A stretch of DNA of 64,000 nucleotides from an uncultured Clostridia bacterium (GCA_934154445.1 CAKPGC010000008.1:1-64000), one strand, 5' to 3'. Shown: positions 27,548-36,031, numbered from the stretch's first letter. The notes: generated from the letters alone by a model not told the origin. Program-made: numbers and translations.

Positions 27548-27657
27548 ACTTTTCTCCTTTACTGCATACCTTTTGGTTTTCGAGTTCTGTTTATATAATA
27601 AGATATATCTACTTTTTTTTACATTTTATTTATAAAAGCTCTTTTTTTATATATAAA

Positions 27658-27687
27658 AAAAGAGTATTTTTTATCAAATACTCTTTT
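27658..27687 (-). terminator. Terminator of the M23 peptidase gene
   Basis: AAAAGAGTATTT / AAATACTCTTTT, 12-bp stem with loop TTTATC, followed by a T-run on the minus strand. Confidence 0.75.
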
Positions 27688-27697
27688 AAAATAATAT

Positions 27698-28663
27698 TTA
27701 CTTATATAAATATTTTTGTGGATTAACATGTTCACCATTTATTCTTACTTCTAAATGTAAATGTGGTCCTGTAGAATTTCCTGTATTACCAACAGCTGCA
27801 ATAGTGTCTCCAGCTTTTACTTCTTGCCCTACTTTTACATACATCTTACTTGTATGAGCATACCAAGTTTCTACACCATTTCCATGATCTACTTTTACTA
27901 AGTATCCATAGGAACCGCTATATGCTGCAAATGTAACTGTTCCATTTGCTACAACCTTTATTGGTGTACCAATTGATGCTGCTATATCCAGTCCAGTATG
28001 TGCTGATGATCTTATACTACTAACTGCTCCATATCTAGAAGAAATTGTTCCTGTTATTGGTAATGTTGCTATTTTTATTCCATTTATATTAGATATTGCT
28101 TCTGTTGTATCAATGTCTAATTTTTCTATTATATTTTCCTTTGCAACTTCTAAAGTATTTGTATTCATTTCTTCTATATTTTTTGTTGTTTTTTCATTTA
28201 TAGTTAGTTCTTTTTCACCATTTGATATTTCTTTTACATCATTTACTATTTGTTCAGCAATTTCTAAGGTGTTAACTTTTTCTATAACTTCTTCTGCAGA
28301 AGCTATTTCATAATATTTATATGTTATTTCTAATTCTTTTTGTAATGCAATTACAATTTCACTTTCATTACTTTCTTTTGTTTTTTCTACTAATTTTAAC
28401 TCATATTCTGGATTTTGGGTAAGTTCAACCTTTTTTATGTTTTCACTTTCATAATTTTCTACATTATCTGTGATTAACTCACTTAAAGCTTTTTTGCTTT
28501 CTATATATCCAACTTCTTCTCCAGAAAGTTTTACTTCATACATTGGTTTATACTTTATTAATATTATCGCGATTATAAAACCAAAAGCTATCAAGATTAT
28601 GTTAAAAAATTTCAATGCTTCTTTCGTATAGAATTTTAGTTTTCTTTTACTAATAAAATCCAC
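27698..28663 (-). CDS. Membrane-anchored M23 (LytM) peptidase
   Basis: Cell-wall endopeptidase or its inactive scaffold relative. One membrane segment (residues 20-37), a linker with beta and coiled parts (40-205), and a C-terminal LytM domain with zinc-site residues in SAHTGLDIAA (H and D), then YAHTSKM and GPHLHLEVR (HxH). All family ligands are present, so it should be active. It resembles the forespore SpoIIQ-like/septal M23 proteins in layout, but nothing nearby confirms sporulation use. Confidence 0.85.
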   Translation of the reverse strand: MDFISKRKLKFYTKEALKFFNIILIAFGFIIAIILIKYKPMYEVKLSGEEVGYIESKKALSELITDNVENYESENIKKVELTQNPEYELKLVEKTKESNESEIVIALQKELEITYKYYEIASAEEVIEKVNTLEIAEQIVNDVKEISNGEKELTINEKTTKNIEEMNTNTLEVAKENIIEKLDIDTTEAISNINGIKIATLPITGTISSRYGAVSSIRSSAHTGLDIAASIGTPIKVVANGTVTFAAYSGSYGYLVKVDHGNGVETWYAHTSKMYVKVGQEVKAGDTIAAVGNTGNSTGPHLHLEVRINGEHVNPQKYLYK

Positions 28664-29028
28664 TCTCCTTTTTTATTTTTAAGCGCGACCATCCTTTATT
28701 ATACTATATATTTTGCACATTTTCAAATTATGTATGCATTATTTAAGCTGTTTTCCTAATTTTTCTAGTTTTATATCTTTATTTTTTCATATCAATAGCT
28801 ATTTTTCTCAATTTTACTTATTTTTTCTATATTTTTCTCTATTTTTTGTTATGTACACTAATGTTGCAAACGATTTTTTTCAATTTTTATTAGGATATGG
28901 TTAATTTAAAATGATATATAAACCCTTTGTGTTTTTTAACCGATAAGTTTATTTTTGTTTTTAGGTTACTTCAAAACTTATAAGTTAAATGATATATTTG
29001 TCCTACATAAGATAGGAAGGTGATAAAA
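28664..29028. other. Non-coding leader between divergent genes
   Basis: About 365 bp of T-rich sequence between the M23 gene and the XRE regulator, with no gene. An 8-bp inverted repeat, ATAAGTTT (28943-28950) and AAACTTAT (28974-28981), lies 50-85 bp before the regulator start and could be its operator. No strong promoter consensus was found. Confidence 0.4.
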
Positions 29029-29367
29029 GTGGCTATAGATTACAGTGTTATAGGTTCTAGAATAAAACAAGCAAGACTTGCAAAAAATATGACTCAGGAA
29101 GATTTAGCAGACAAGATAGATATTTCAGTTGCTTTTTTAAGTAGAGTTGAGAGAGGTAATTCTCATATTAATTTAAAAAGATTAAATCAATTATGTGGTT
29201 TATTAGATGTTTCAGAAGGTTATTTATTAAATGGAGCTTCTAGTAGTTCAGAAAACTATTTGGATAAAGAATTTACAGATTTAATTAAAAGTGTTTCTCC
29301 AGAAAAACAAAAATTAATATATAATGTAGCAAAAGCTATCGCTGAAACAGATATGGAAGAAGAATAA
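29029..29367 (+). CDS. XRE-family transcriptional regulator (112 aa)
   Basis: Residues 5-60 form a Cro/CI helix-turn-helix (IGSRIKQARLAKNMTQEDLA ... ISVAFLSRVERGNSHINLKRLNQLCGLLDV), followed by a short helical C-terminus (DKEFTDLIKSVSPEKQKLIYNVAKAIAETDMEEE), as in short SinR-like/housekeeping regulators of Clostridia. The second GTG (29029) is preferred because AGGAAGG lies 8 bp upstream; the GTG at 29020 overlaps that site. Confidence 0.85.
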   Translation: MAIDYSVIGSRIKQARLAKNMTQEDLADKIDISVAFLSRVERGNSHINLKRLNQLCGLLDVSEGYLLNGASSSSENYLDKEFTDLIKSVSPEKQKLIYNVAKAIAETDMEEE

Positions 29368-29370
29368 TTA

Positions 29371-29418
29371 AAAATAGAATTTGGCAATAAAGATTTTTTT
29401 ATTGCCAAATTCTATTTT
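29371..29418. terminator. Strong bidirectional terminator
   Basis: A perfect 21-bp stem (29371-29391 against 29398-29418, loop GATTTT) with A/T tracts at both ends, between convergent genes. Confidence 0.85.
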
Positions 29419-29843
29419 TAATTTATAGTCGTGTTTGTAGGTCCTGTTCCAACGACATTCTCTTGTAATGAACGCCAGGTATTACATCCAACTATTCCAT
29501 CTGCTGATAATCCTCTCGATCTTTGATATGATATAACGGCATTTTGAGTCGCTGTTCCAAATATCCCATCTAATCCACCTGTTCTAAATCCTAATGTGTT
29601 TAAATCATCTTGTGCAATTAACACATAGTTACTCAGGCTTCCTCGTTTTAGAGTTGGAAAACCTCCCGTTGTACATGCTGGTTTTCCAAATCTTTTATCA
29701 AAATGAACCCATGTAGGTGTTTGTGAGATTGGTTCCACATAATACCATACTCCCGAGTTAACCGCACTGTTATATAATCTTAATCTTTGACTGCTACTTA
29801 ATGTTTGCCCAACATCAAATGCAACACCAGCATAATGTTGTGA
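29418..29843 (-). pseudogene. 3' part of an M15-type peptidase/peptidoglycan-binding gene, split by the integrated element
   Basis: The frame runs from a TAA at 29844-29846 and reads SQHYAGVAFDVGQTLS, the M15 (D-Ala-D-Ala/endolysin-type) motif with zinc His and Asp. It then reads WVHFDKRFG (second His region) and a C-terminal PG_binding_1 domain (LIAQDDLNTLGFRTGGLDGIFG, TQNAVISYQRSRGLSADGIVG). There is no start. Its N-terminal half is 13.9 kb away at 43720-43985, ending GNQSQH. Joining at the 8-bp TAATGTTG repeat gives one continuous protein of about 225 aa. Confidence 0.85.
29833..29840. other. Element boundary attL (core TAATGTTG)
   Basis: TAATGTTG occurs here and at 43720-43727. Outside each copy lies one half of the interrupted M15 gene, and the product frame is restored only if the sequence between is removed. 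The core is followed by a TGTTGT-GATTA-ACAACA inverted repeat on the element side (29836-29852). Confidence 0.75.
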
Positions 29844-29981
29844 TTAACAACATACAGTAGAAAACATATATTATAAAGATAAATATACAATAACTTTTAA
29901 ATTTTAATTATTATTTTCTAAAAATAAATCGTAATATTCTCCCTATTTAGAAGGTTCATTTCTTTACCATTCCTATTTTAC

Positions 29982-30113
29982 CTTGTCATCTTGTCCCATA
30001 ATCAAATTATGAAATAAATATTGAATAATAGTAGGACAAGTTAGAAAATGCATCTTGTCCTTGCTAAAACATTGTTATTTCAATCTTTTAATTGTTGAGG
30101 ACAAGATACCAAG
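29982..30113. repeat. GGACAAG repeat block, left copy
   Basis: Contains CTTGTCATCTTGTCC (29982-29996), GGACAAG (30034-30040), CTTGTCC (30054-30060) and GGACAAGATACCAAG (30099-30113), with ATTGAATAAT just before the second. The same units occur at 37763-37984. The rest of the gene-free 29,853-30,458 interval holds nothing else I can name except the hairpin at 30356-30424. Confidence 0.65.
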
Positions 30114-30355
30114 ATAATTTATGAAACTACCTACATACCGAAATCACTCATTCAATATTGTTTTATACATAGTTTATTTATTACTATAATTGAAGATTAA
30201 AATATTTTACAATACATATATAACAAATTACATATCTAATATATATAATTGTGAATATCTTTGATTTAACAAAGAAACTAATAAAAATTGAATTTTATTA
30301 AATCTAAAATCCAGTATTTTCAAGGGTTTTAGGCGATACATTTTTACCATATAAG

Positions 30356-30424
30356 CAAAAATAAGCCGTTTTGATTATTAGATGAGTAATTTATCATCTT
30401 TTAAATTAAATCGGCTTATTTTTG
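30356..30424. terminator. 13-bp inverted repeat, probable terminator
   Basis: CAAAAATAAGCCG (30356-30368) and CGGCTTATTTTTG (30412-30424) pair perfectly over a 43-base loop that itself contains GATGA...TCATC. It lies just downstream of the minus-strand gene ending at 30459. Confidence 0.5.
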
Positions 30425-30458
30425 ATGTTACAGATATAAAAAAGAGGGAAATTCCCTC

Positions 30459-31748
30459 TTAATTTTGTATAGATGTTAATATTCCATCTGTAAAATATAA
30501 ATAGTTAGGATATCCATATACCCATTGTTCATAAACGTGTCCTGATGTAACTGTTCTATTTACACTTTGAGGCTTTCCCCACATAGAATCTAAGACATCT
30601 TGTTGAGTCATTCCTATTGTTACACCTTCACGTTTTTTTCTTGCTTTTTCTTCTGCTTCTTCCTTTGCCTTTTCTTCTGCTTCTTTCTTTGCTCTAGCTT
30701 TTTCTTCTGCTTCTTCCTGTGCTTTTCTCTCTGCTTCAATTCGTTCTTTTTCTGTTTTTGCATTATTATATAATTCGTTTATTTCTGCATTATTTTCATT
30801 AAGCAAATTAGATAACGTAGACATTACACTACTATAATTATTTTGATTCATATATTCTCTTGCTTTCGCTAGTGCCTCATCTATTTCTATATGCTTACTA
30901 ACTGAATTATACAAATCTGTGATTTCTGCATTTCCTATATCTTTAAAATCAAATAATGTATTTTGGGCTGACTTATAGTCATTGTCATTTATAAATTCAT
31001 TAGCTGTTTGTAGTGCTTGTTGAATAGACTTGTCTTGAATTTCACTTATTTTATTTTGACATTCATCATATACATTAGTTGTATCTTCTTCTTTTGCTTT
31101 ATTTAATTCAATATATGCATTTATATAATCATTTTCATTTATATATTTAATTGATTCCATATAGTTATTTATGTTTTTATAATTATTTTCTATATGCTTA
31201 TTATTTAAACTTTGTTTTAATTTTTCTAGAAAGTCTAATAGGTTATTGTCATTTCCTTGTTTAATATTTTCTATATTTTCATTAATAACTATATAAACTT
31301 TATTTAATGCTTCTTTCTCAAAATCATTATATTTTTTTTGATATATATTGATAACATTTTTTAATTCTTCAGGATTATTTTCTTTAATTAATGTATAACA
31401 TTTATCTAATTGAACATTATATATTATTTTATTTGCACAAGTTATTACCCCCAAAATTATCAAAGATGCCAAAATGCCTAACAATATAGTTGCTATTAGA
31501 GTTCTTATTATTTTCCATTTTAGTTCACTTGGAAAAATATATTTTATTTTTTTTTCTAAATTAAAATCGCAATAACGACATTTTTTTAATTTTAAATCTT
31601 CATACTCGCTAAAGCAATGAGGACATTCCATTATTTCCTTTTTTTCTATTTTAAATTTTTCAATTAATTTTTCTTTATTTTTATCAATTAAATCTACTAT
31701 AAACATTATTATAGCAAATGCAATTATTGATATTATTAGAATCCACAT
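30459..31748 (-). CDS. Membrane protein with zinc ribbon, TPR-like helices and BamE-like C-terminus (429 aa)
   Basis: Order: N-terminal membrane helix (residues 1-19), a cytoplasmic zinc ribbon (CPHCFSEYEDLKLKKCRYC, residues 43-61), a second membrane helix (about 83-107), then about 220 residues of helical repeats (NDYINAYIELNKAKEE, NDYKSAQNTLFDF, NNYSSVMSTLSNLL), a charged Ala/Glu/Lys coiled coil, and a C-terminal SmpA/BamE-like fold (VTIGMTQQDVLDSMWGKPQSVN). Zinc ribbons fused to such domains are common in Clostridial surface or stress proteins. First of three same-strand genes with membrane segments. Function unknown. Confidence 0.75.
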   Translation of the reverse strand: MWILIISIIAFAIIMFIVDLIDKNKEKLIEKFKIEKKEIMECPHCFSEYEDLKLKKCRYCDFNLEKKIKYIFPSELKWKIIRTLIATILLGILASLIILGVITCANKIIYNVQLDKCYTLIKENNPEELKNVINIYQKKYNDFEKEALNKVYIVINENIENIKQGNDNNLLDFLEKLKQSLNNKHIENNYKNINNYMESIKYINENDYINAYIELNKAKEEDTTNVYDECQNKISEIQDKSIQQALQTANEFINDNDYKSAQNTLFDFKDIGNAEITDLYNSVSKHIEIDEALAKAREYMNQNNYSSVMSTLSNLLNENNAEINELYNNAKTEKERIEAERKAQEEAEEKARAKKEAEEKAKEEAEEKARKKREGVTIGMTQQDVLDSMWGKPQSVNRTVTSGHVYEQWVYGYPNYLYFTDGILTSIQN

Positions 31749-31769
31749 AATTTTTACCTTTCATATATA

Positions 31770-32159
31770 TTATTTTTTAAATTCTATAAAATCTCCACTC
31801 TTACCATTTTCGATTTTTCTTAAAGTCAATCTGTTATCTCCAAAATTCCCCTCATATTTGATACTTTCATTATCTGGTATTAATGTTATTTTTCCATTAA
31901 AATACTTATATGTTCCTTTATAAGTGACATTTGAATTATAAGTTGTTCCTACAGTATAGCCAACATTAAAGTTCATCTCAAAATGTTTATCTTCATATAA
32001 TTTTAAATTTGCTGAATATCCTAAAGGAGATGAACTCCATTTTCCTATATTTTTATTAGGAAGTTTTCCTAATATTGCATATACAATTATTGCTATTAAT
32101 ATGAATGCAATTATAATGCTACCACATATTACTATTATTTTTTTATTATTTTTTTCCAT
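31770..32159 (-). CDS. Membrane-anchored small beta protein (129 aa)
   Basis: One membrane helix (IIVICGSIIIAFILIAIIVYAIL, residues 8-30) and an extracellular beta-rich part (GKWSSSPLGYSANLKLYEDKH ... GTYKYFNGKITLIPDNES), the pattern of small lipocalin-like or DUF-type proteins that measure 'GTYK...GKITL'. It lies 21 bp upstream of the zinc-ribbon gene and 6 bp downstream of the next, so the three form an operon. No catalytic residues. Confidence 0.65.
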   Translation of the reverse strand: MEKNNKKIIVICGSIIIAFILIAIIVYAILGKLPNKNIGKWSSSPLGYSANLKLYEDKHFEMNFNVGYTVGTTYNSNVTYKGTYKYFNGKITLIPDNESIKYEGNFGDNRLTLRKIENGKSGDFIEFKK

Positions 32160-32165
32160 ATATTT

Positions 32166-32576
32166 TTACATCTCCTTATTCTTTATATCTTGCAACAAAT
32201 TTATTATTTCTGCTATTGCTTCAAATAATAATGTACTAAGCCAAGTCATTACTGCAATCAATAATCCAAATACTAATCCAATCCAAAAATTAACTGCAAT
32301 TATTAATATAATTGCTATAACAATTGAACAAATATAACCAATAATTTTATTTATAACAACAATTAATGTAAATTTTTGTGCTACAACATTTGAACTATTA
32401 CTAGAGTTTGTATATTCAATAGTTTTTTCTTCATTATTGTCTTGGACTTTATTTTCTAATAAATCATTGCCACAATTATGACAGTAACGTTCGCCTCTAT
32501 TTATGGCTTTACAATTATTACAGATAATTAATTTATCCTTATCAAATTCTTCCACTAAAACACCCCCAATCGTCAA
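32166..32576 (-). CDS. Zinc-ribbon membrane protein (136 aa)
   Basis: An N-terminal zinc ribbon (CNNCKAINRGERYCHNCGNDLL, residues 19-40), a polar linker and two hydrophobic segments (about 70-115). First gene of a three-gene operon divergent from an XRE regulator, whose operator-like repeat lies in the shared region. An earlier Met (MTIGGVLVEEF) or the GTG at VEEFDKDK could start it; GGGGGTG precedes the latter. Confidence 0.65.
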   Translation of the reverse strand: MTIGGVLVEEFDKDKLIICNNCKAINRGERYCHNCGNDLLENKVQDNNEEKTIEYTNSSNSSNVVAQKFTLIVVINKIIGYICSIVIAIILIIAVNFWIGLVFGLLIAVMTWLSTLLFEAIAEIINLLQDIKNKEM

Positions 32577-32593
32577 AATTCAACAATCAATAT

Positions 32594-32624
32594 TATAATA
32601 CCATACTTTCATTATTTGTGAAAG
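32594..32624 (-). promoter_or_regulatory. Promoter with operator-like repeat, divergent to the XRE gene
   Basis: On the minus strand TTTCAC, a 17-bp spacer and TATTAT preceded by TG. The -35 overlaps the inverted repeat CTTTCATTATTTGTGAAAG (32606-32624). GTGAAAG recurs at the XRE ribosome binding site. This suggests that the XRE protein represses both directions. Confidence 0.5.
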
Positions 32625-32669
32625 CATTTTTGACAAATTTTGTATTAAAATTTCATTGGTGGTGAAAGT

Positions 32670-32888
32670 ATGAGTAAATATGATGAAAGATATAAAAAAA
32701 TAGGACAAAACATTGCAAAATACAGAAAAGAAAAAGGGTTATCACAAGAAGAACTTGCAAACGAAGTGGGGATAAGCTATTCATATATAATACAGATAGA
32801 AGCACCAAATGTTGTAAAAAAAATGTCATTAGAAGTATTATTTGACATTGCTGATTTTTTACAAATTGATATAAAAAATTTATTATAA
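32670..32888 (+). CDS. Small XRE/Cro-type regulator (72 aa)
   Basis: Almost entirely a helix-turn-helix domain (IGQNIAKYRKEKGLSQEELANEVGISYSYIIQIEAPN), ending in a hydrophobic dimerisation tail (LFDIADFLQIDIKNLL). GGTGGTGAAAG precedes the ATG. Likely the control gene of the adjacent operon and perhaps of the element. Confidence 0.85.
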   Translation: MSKYDERYKKIGQNIAKYRKEKGLSQEELANEVGISYSYIIQIEAPNVVKKMSLEVLFDIADFLQIDIKNLL

Positions 32889-32927
32889 AAAGACTATCTA
32901 CAATTAAAATGTAAATAGCCTTTTATC

Positions 32928-33203
32928 TTATACATATATTTTTATAGTTTGATTATAATTAAATTCAATTCGTATAAGCTTTTCTTTTATTTCAATATCT
33001 CCGACTTCATCTAAGCAAATTATTAACTGATTTTGTTCACTATCAGTCAATATTAAGTTTATTTTATTAAGTAAATATTTAACATTATTGATTTTAGTTA
33101 TGTATGAAATATCTCCTATCAGTTCGACATATATGTTTTGATTTTGAAAATTATTACTTAATTCTTCTTCTAATTCTTTTAAATTTTTCATCTGTGCCTC
33201 CAA
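32928..33203 (-). CDS. Small protein, paralogue 1 of a trio (91 aa)
   Basis: Shares a pattern with the next two genes: helical start, then N-x-x-V/I-x-V/I-E/K-x-x-G-D, beta strands, and an end of alternating hydrophobic and charged residues (VGDIEIKEKLIRIEFNYNQTIKIYV). No known family recognised. Its beginning overlaps the end of the 95-aa gene by 16 bp. Part of a tight array of at least four small minus-strand genes. Confidence 0.6.
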   Translation of the reverse strand: MEAQMKNLKELEEELSNNFQNQNIYVELIGDISYITKINNVKYLLNKINLILTDSEQNQLIICLDEVGDIEIKEKLIRIEFNYNQTIKIYV

Positions 33204-33475
33204 TTTATTTCTTTTATAATAATACTAAGTTCATCAAGTTGTATTTTTAAAATTCTATTATCTATGTCAATATAACATATTTGTGTTATATTAACAACTA
33301 ATCTATTTTTTTGTGTATAATCTGTTATATGTAACAAGCCATTTTTATTATTAAAATATAATTGAATATTATATAATTCAAATCTTAATTTATAATCTCC
33401 CATAGTTTCTATTACCACATTTTTATTTCTAAAAATTTTTAATTTTTGATTAATTTGATTTTCTTCTACTTTCAT
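33188..33475 (-). CDS. Small protein, paralogue 2 of a trio (95 aa)
   Basis: NVVIETMGDYKLRFELYNIQ aligns with NIYVELIGDISYITKINNVK of the 91-aa protein and TVTVKTYGAVQTSTMISDAD of the 89-aa protein, and the C-terminal ends (CYIDIDNRILKIQLDELSII) also correspond. This suggests ancient tandem duplication. Good GGAGG site upstream. Function unknown. Confidence 0.6.
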   Translation of the reverse strand: MKVEENQINQKLKIFRNKNVVIETMGDYKLRFELYNIQLYFNNKNGLLHITDYTQKNRLVVNITQICYIDIDNRILKIQLDELSIIIKEINWRHR

Positions 33476-33483
33476 AAGTCCTC

Positions 33484-33753
33484 CTATAATTCTATTAATA
33501 ATTTAAAATCATCATATTTTAATTTAATTCTATATTCGTCATCAAAATCGATCTTTTTTAATGTTAGAAAATTAATTATAACATCTCTATCTTCATTTGA
33601 TATAATTATTTTGTTTTTGCAAAATGTAATATCTGCATCACTAATCATTGTACTAGTTTGAACTGCACCATAAGTTTTTACAGTAACAGTCATATTTCTA
33701 AAATTTTTTAAAAGTAAATTTTTTAATTTTTCATAATTTAAGTTATTAATCAT
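33484..33753 (-). CDS. Small protein, paralogue 3 of a trio (89 aa)
   Basis: Same layout as its two neighbours: a helical N-terminus (NYEKLKNLLLKNFRNM), beta core (TVTVKTYGAVQ ... ADITFCKNKIIISNEDRDVI) and a final beta hairpin (KIDFDDEYRIKLKYDDFKLLIEL). Overlaps the upstream 65-aa gene by 8 bp, suggesting coupling. Confidence 0.6.
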   Translation of the reverse strand: MINNLNYEKLKNLLLKNFRNMTVTVKTYGAVQTSTMISDADITFCKNKIIISNEDRDVIINFLTLKKIDFDDEYRIKLKYDDFKLLIEL

Positions 33754-33943
33754 TATTTGACACCTCCAAATTGTTATATCTTCGTTTTAACTTATACCAT
33801 AATGTTTTATGACACTTTGCCTTATTCCAAGCTTGTTCATTTGTTATATTACCTTTTCTTATTTCATCATATAATTTTTTTAATTGTTTTATATTGGGTT
33901 TATATTCTGGTCTTCCAATTTTTTTATTTTTTAATTTATTCAT
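33746..33943 (-). CDS. Resolvase-type HTH fragment protein (65 aa)
   Basis: GRPEYKPNIKQLKKLYDEIR ... NEQAWNKAKCHKTLWYKLKRRY matches the C-terminal DNA-binding tail of serine resolvases (GRP-x-...-TxxxAxxxxGxSxxTxYRxL). The gene directly upstream ends with a similar tail, so this looks like a duplicated DNA-binding domain that became a separate small gene. AGT-rich spacing and an ATG that overlaps the resolvase end support translation. Confidence 0.55.
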   Translation of the reverse strand: MNKLKNKKIGRPEYKPNIKQLKKLYDEIRKGNITNEQAWNKAKCHKTLWYKLKRRYNNLEVSNND

Positions 33944-34558
33944 TTTTTAAATCCTCACTTTCAAAAATTTTTACAAAATCGTAAAACTTGTTTCGTTTTA
34001 GTCCAGTCAGTTCTATTGCTTTTGTTCCTGTAATTTTTTTATTTTTCCATTGTGTATAAATATCTTCAAAATTGTTAGGTATTGTAACTTTAGGTCTACC
34101 AAACTTAATATTTTTAGCTTTTGCAACTGCAATTCCGTTCTGCTTGTCTTTTTCTTATTGTTTCTCTTTCATTTTGTGCTTTCCAACACATAATCTCAAA
34201 AATTATATTATTTATCATTTTAACCAAAGGCTTTATGCTTTCGTCATCATAATTTATATTTAATGCTGGAAGGTCTAACACACGCACATTAATTTCATTT
34301 TCTTTAAAATATTGCCACTCCTTTTTTAATTCTTCTTGATTTCTTCCAATTCTGTCTAGTTCTTTAATTACTAATGTATCTCCGTTTTTCTAATGATTTT
34401 TTCATATATTGATAACCGATTCTTTCAAAATCTTTTCCACTTTGTTTATCTTGATAAATATATTTTTCTTCAATTCCTAAATTTTTTAATACTTCAAGTT
34501 GTCTATCTAAATTCTGGTCTTTTGAACTTACTCTTACATAAGCTACTGTTTTCGACAA
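33936..34558 (-). CDS. Serine resolvase/invertase family recombinase with two +1 frameshifts, both at CGG
   Basis: Segment 1: TVAYVRVSSKDQNLDRQLEVL (catalytic Ser in RVSS) to YMKKSLEK. It then meets CGG (34382-34384); skipping C gives GDTLVIKELDRIGRNQEELKKEW ... CWKAQNER ... RKRQAE. It then meets a second CGG (34135-34137); skipping C gives GIAVAKAKNIKFGRPKVTIP and the HTH tail. All resolvase motifs (RVSS, D-R-x-G-R, RQAEGI, GRP) are intact when both shifts are made, and the frame is otherwise open. The start is probably TTG at 34558, nine bases after GGAG. Without recoding only a peptide of about 64 residues is made. Confidence 0.75.
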
Positions 34559-34705
34559 TATCATCATCTCCAATTTTTAATTTTTGTGTTTAGAAAAGTA
34601 GTAGTAACTTTCTAAATATTTATAAAGTATTTTACCAACTTTTCTAAACAACTTTTTCATATATTTTTAATTGTTTATTTTTTTATACTTTTATCAACAA
34701 TAATT

Positions 34706-34999
34706 TTAATCATCTTTTTTTACTGTCATAAATCTAAGAATGTCTTCAGTTATTCTAAATATTCTTTCAATTTCTAAAACTGCTTGATTTGTTGCTTTAT
34801 AGTAAATTATTACATAATAACCTTTTTTATTTTTCTTAACTTCATAAGCTAAATTTTTTAATCCAATTTCATCAATTTTTGTTATATCAATAATAGTTTT
34901 TATTTTTTCAATAATTTCATTTAATGCTTGTCTATATTCATCTTCTGTGAATATTCCTTTTATTATTATTACACTTTCATATAAATTTTTATTTTCCAT
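34706..34999 (-). CDS. Ribosomal protein bS6 homologue inside the mobile element
   Basis: Family pattern is clear: YESVIIIKGIFTEDEYRQAL, IDEIGLKNLAYEVKKNKKGY, YVIIYYKATNQAVLEIERIF, RITEDILRFMTVKKDD. In the ribosome S6 binds S18 and 16S rRNA in the platform. Here there is no rpsR and no recognisable ssb beside it, unlike the chromosomal rpsF-ssb-rpsR operon, so this is an extra copy carried by the element. The start MENKNLYE is preferred since GGAGG lies 9 bp upstream. Confidence 0.8.
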   Translation of the reverse strand: MENKNLYESVIIIKGIFTEDEYRQALNEIIEKIKTIIDITKIDEIGLKNLAYEVKKNKKGYYVIIYYKATNQAVLEIERIFRITEDILRFMTVKKDD

Positions 35000-35061
35000 T
35001 TTCATATACCTCCATAATTTTTATACAGTAGGGAGAATTGAATTCTCCCATTATTTAATAT

Positions 35062-35463
35062 TTAAAATTCTTCACTTGCTATAAATAACCCACTTGACTT
35101 GATAACTTGTGTATTTTCATTTATTTTTAATAGTTCTTCATCATTTAATATTTTTGTTAATTCTATAAGTTTATTTACATTTTTAGTTTTTGCTGGTGTT
35201 TCATCTAATACTTTACTTTTTCCAAGTCCACTTGTACTAGCATAATTTTCGTTTTTCTTATGATAAAACTTACTTATATGTAATGAAATTTTTTTGTTGT
35301 AATTATATCTTAATGCGAATTCTAAATAATTTTCTTCATCAATTTGAATTTGTTTGATTAAAGTTTTTTCATTATAATAGATAAAATATTCAACATCTAA
35401 ACTCCAGTTATTAAAGCATTTGTTATTTATTTTTAATATTTCTTGTTTTGTTATTTTTCCCAT
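35062..35463 (-). CDS. Hypothetical protein (133 aa)
   Basis: Unrecognised. Mixed alpha/beta (LDVEYFIYYNEKTLIKQIQI, YLEFALRYNYNKKISLHISK), then a low-complexity linker and a helical end (VNKLIELTKILNDEELLKI). The start at MGKITKQEIL has GGAAG eight bases upstream and avoids overlap with the upstream gene. It sits between the S6-like gene and a DUF8033-like gene, the slot where ssb sits in the normal S6 operon, but no OB-fold motif is obvious. Confidence 0.55.
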   Translation of the reverse strand: MGKITKQEILKINNKCFNNWSLDVEYFIYYNEKTLIKQIQIDEENYLEFALRYNYNKKISLHISKFYHKKNENYASTSGLGKSKVLDETPAKTKNVNKLIELTKILNDEELLKINENTQVIKSSGLFIASEEF

Positions 35464-35503
35464 ATTTACAACTTCCTTTTTTATTTTTTTAGGAAGTTGG
35501 AGT

Positions 35504-36031
35504 TTATGCTCCAACTTCAACTATTTTTTCTTGATTTTCGATTTTTTCATTTCTTAATTTTTTAGTAGTTTTCTCAACTTGTAAATCTTCTTCGGCTTTT
35601 TTTTCATTTTTAGGATTTTCAAATTTTTTAATTTTTGATTTTTCATCATCAACTATTTTTATTTCTTTTTTAACTTTTTTACTTTCTTCATTTTCTTCTG
35701 TTTTTGTAGTTTTCTTTATTTTTAATATATACATTTCTGTCAATTCTTTTGTATTTCCAGTATCAAATCCGTTTTCATATAAGAAGTTATTTATATGTCT
35801 AATTGTGCTTTTACTGTCCCATTTATCAATTTCATTATGTATTTTGACTTCTCCTTTTATAATTTCACACACTAAAAATCCAAAACTTTTCAAATATTTA
35901 TCCCCAGTTTTTGTTGTTCCTACAAAAGCTTTTTGATGAAATGATTTTAATTTGCTCCAACTAGGTTGTAGTTCAATTTCTTTTAATTCTTCCTTTGTAA
36001 CATTTTCATTTTTTACATTTTTCTTTTCCAT
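35504..36031 (-). CDS. Hypothetical element protein, possibly DUF8033-like (175 aa)
   Basis: Residues 20-90 hold a compact domain (QPSWSKLKSFHQKAFVGTTK, GFLVCEIIKGEVKIHNEIDK, STIRHINNFLYENGFDTGNT) resembling a small domain common in Firmicute phages and integrative elements. The rest is a Lys/Glu-rich disordered tail. AGGTATTTTTATT precedes the ATG. Likely first gene of the leftward group 36031-34706. Function unknown. Confidence 0.55.
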   Translation of the reverse strand: MEKKNVKNENVTKEELKEIELQPSWSKLKSFHQKAFVGTTKTGDKYLKSFGFLVCEIIKGEVKIHNEIDKWDSKSTIRHINNFLYENGFDTGNTKELTEMYILKIKKTTKTEENEESKKVKKEIKIVDDEKSKIKKFENPKNEKKAEEDLQVEKTTKKLRNEKIENQEKIVEVGA

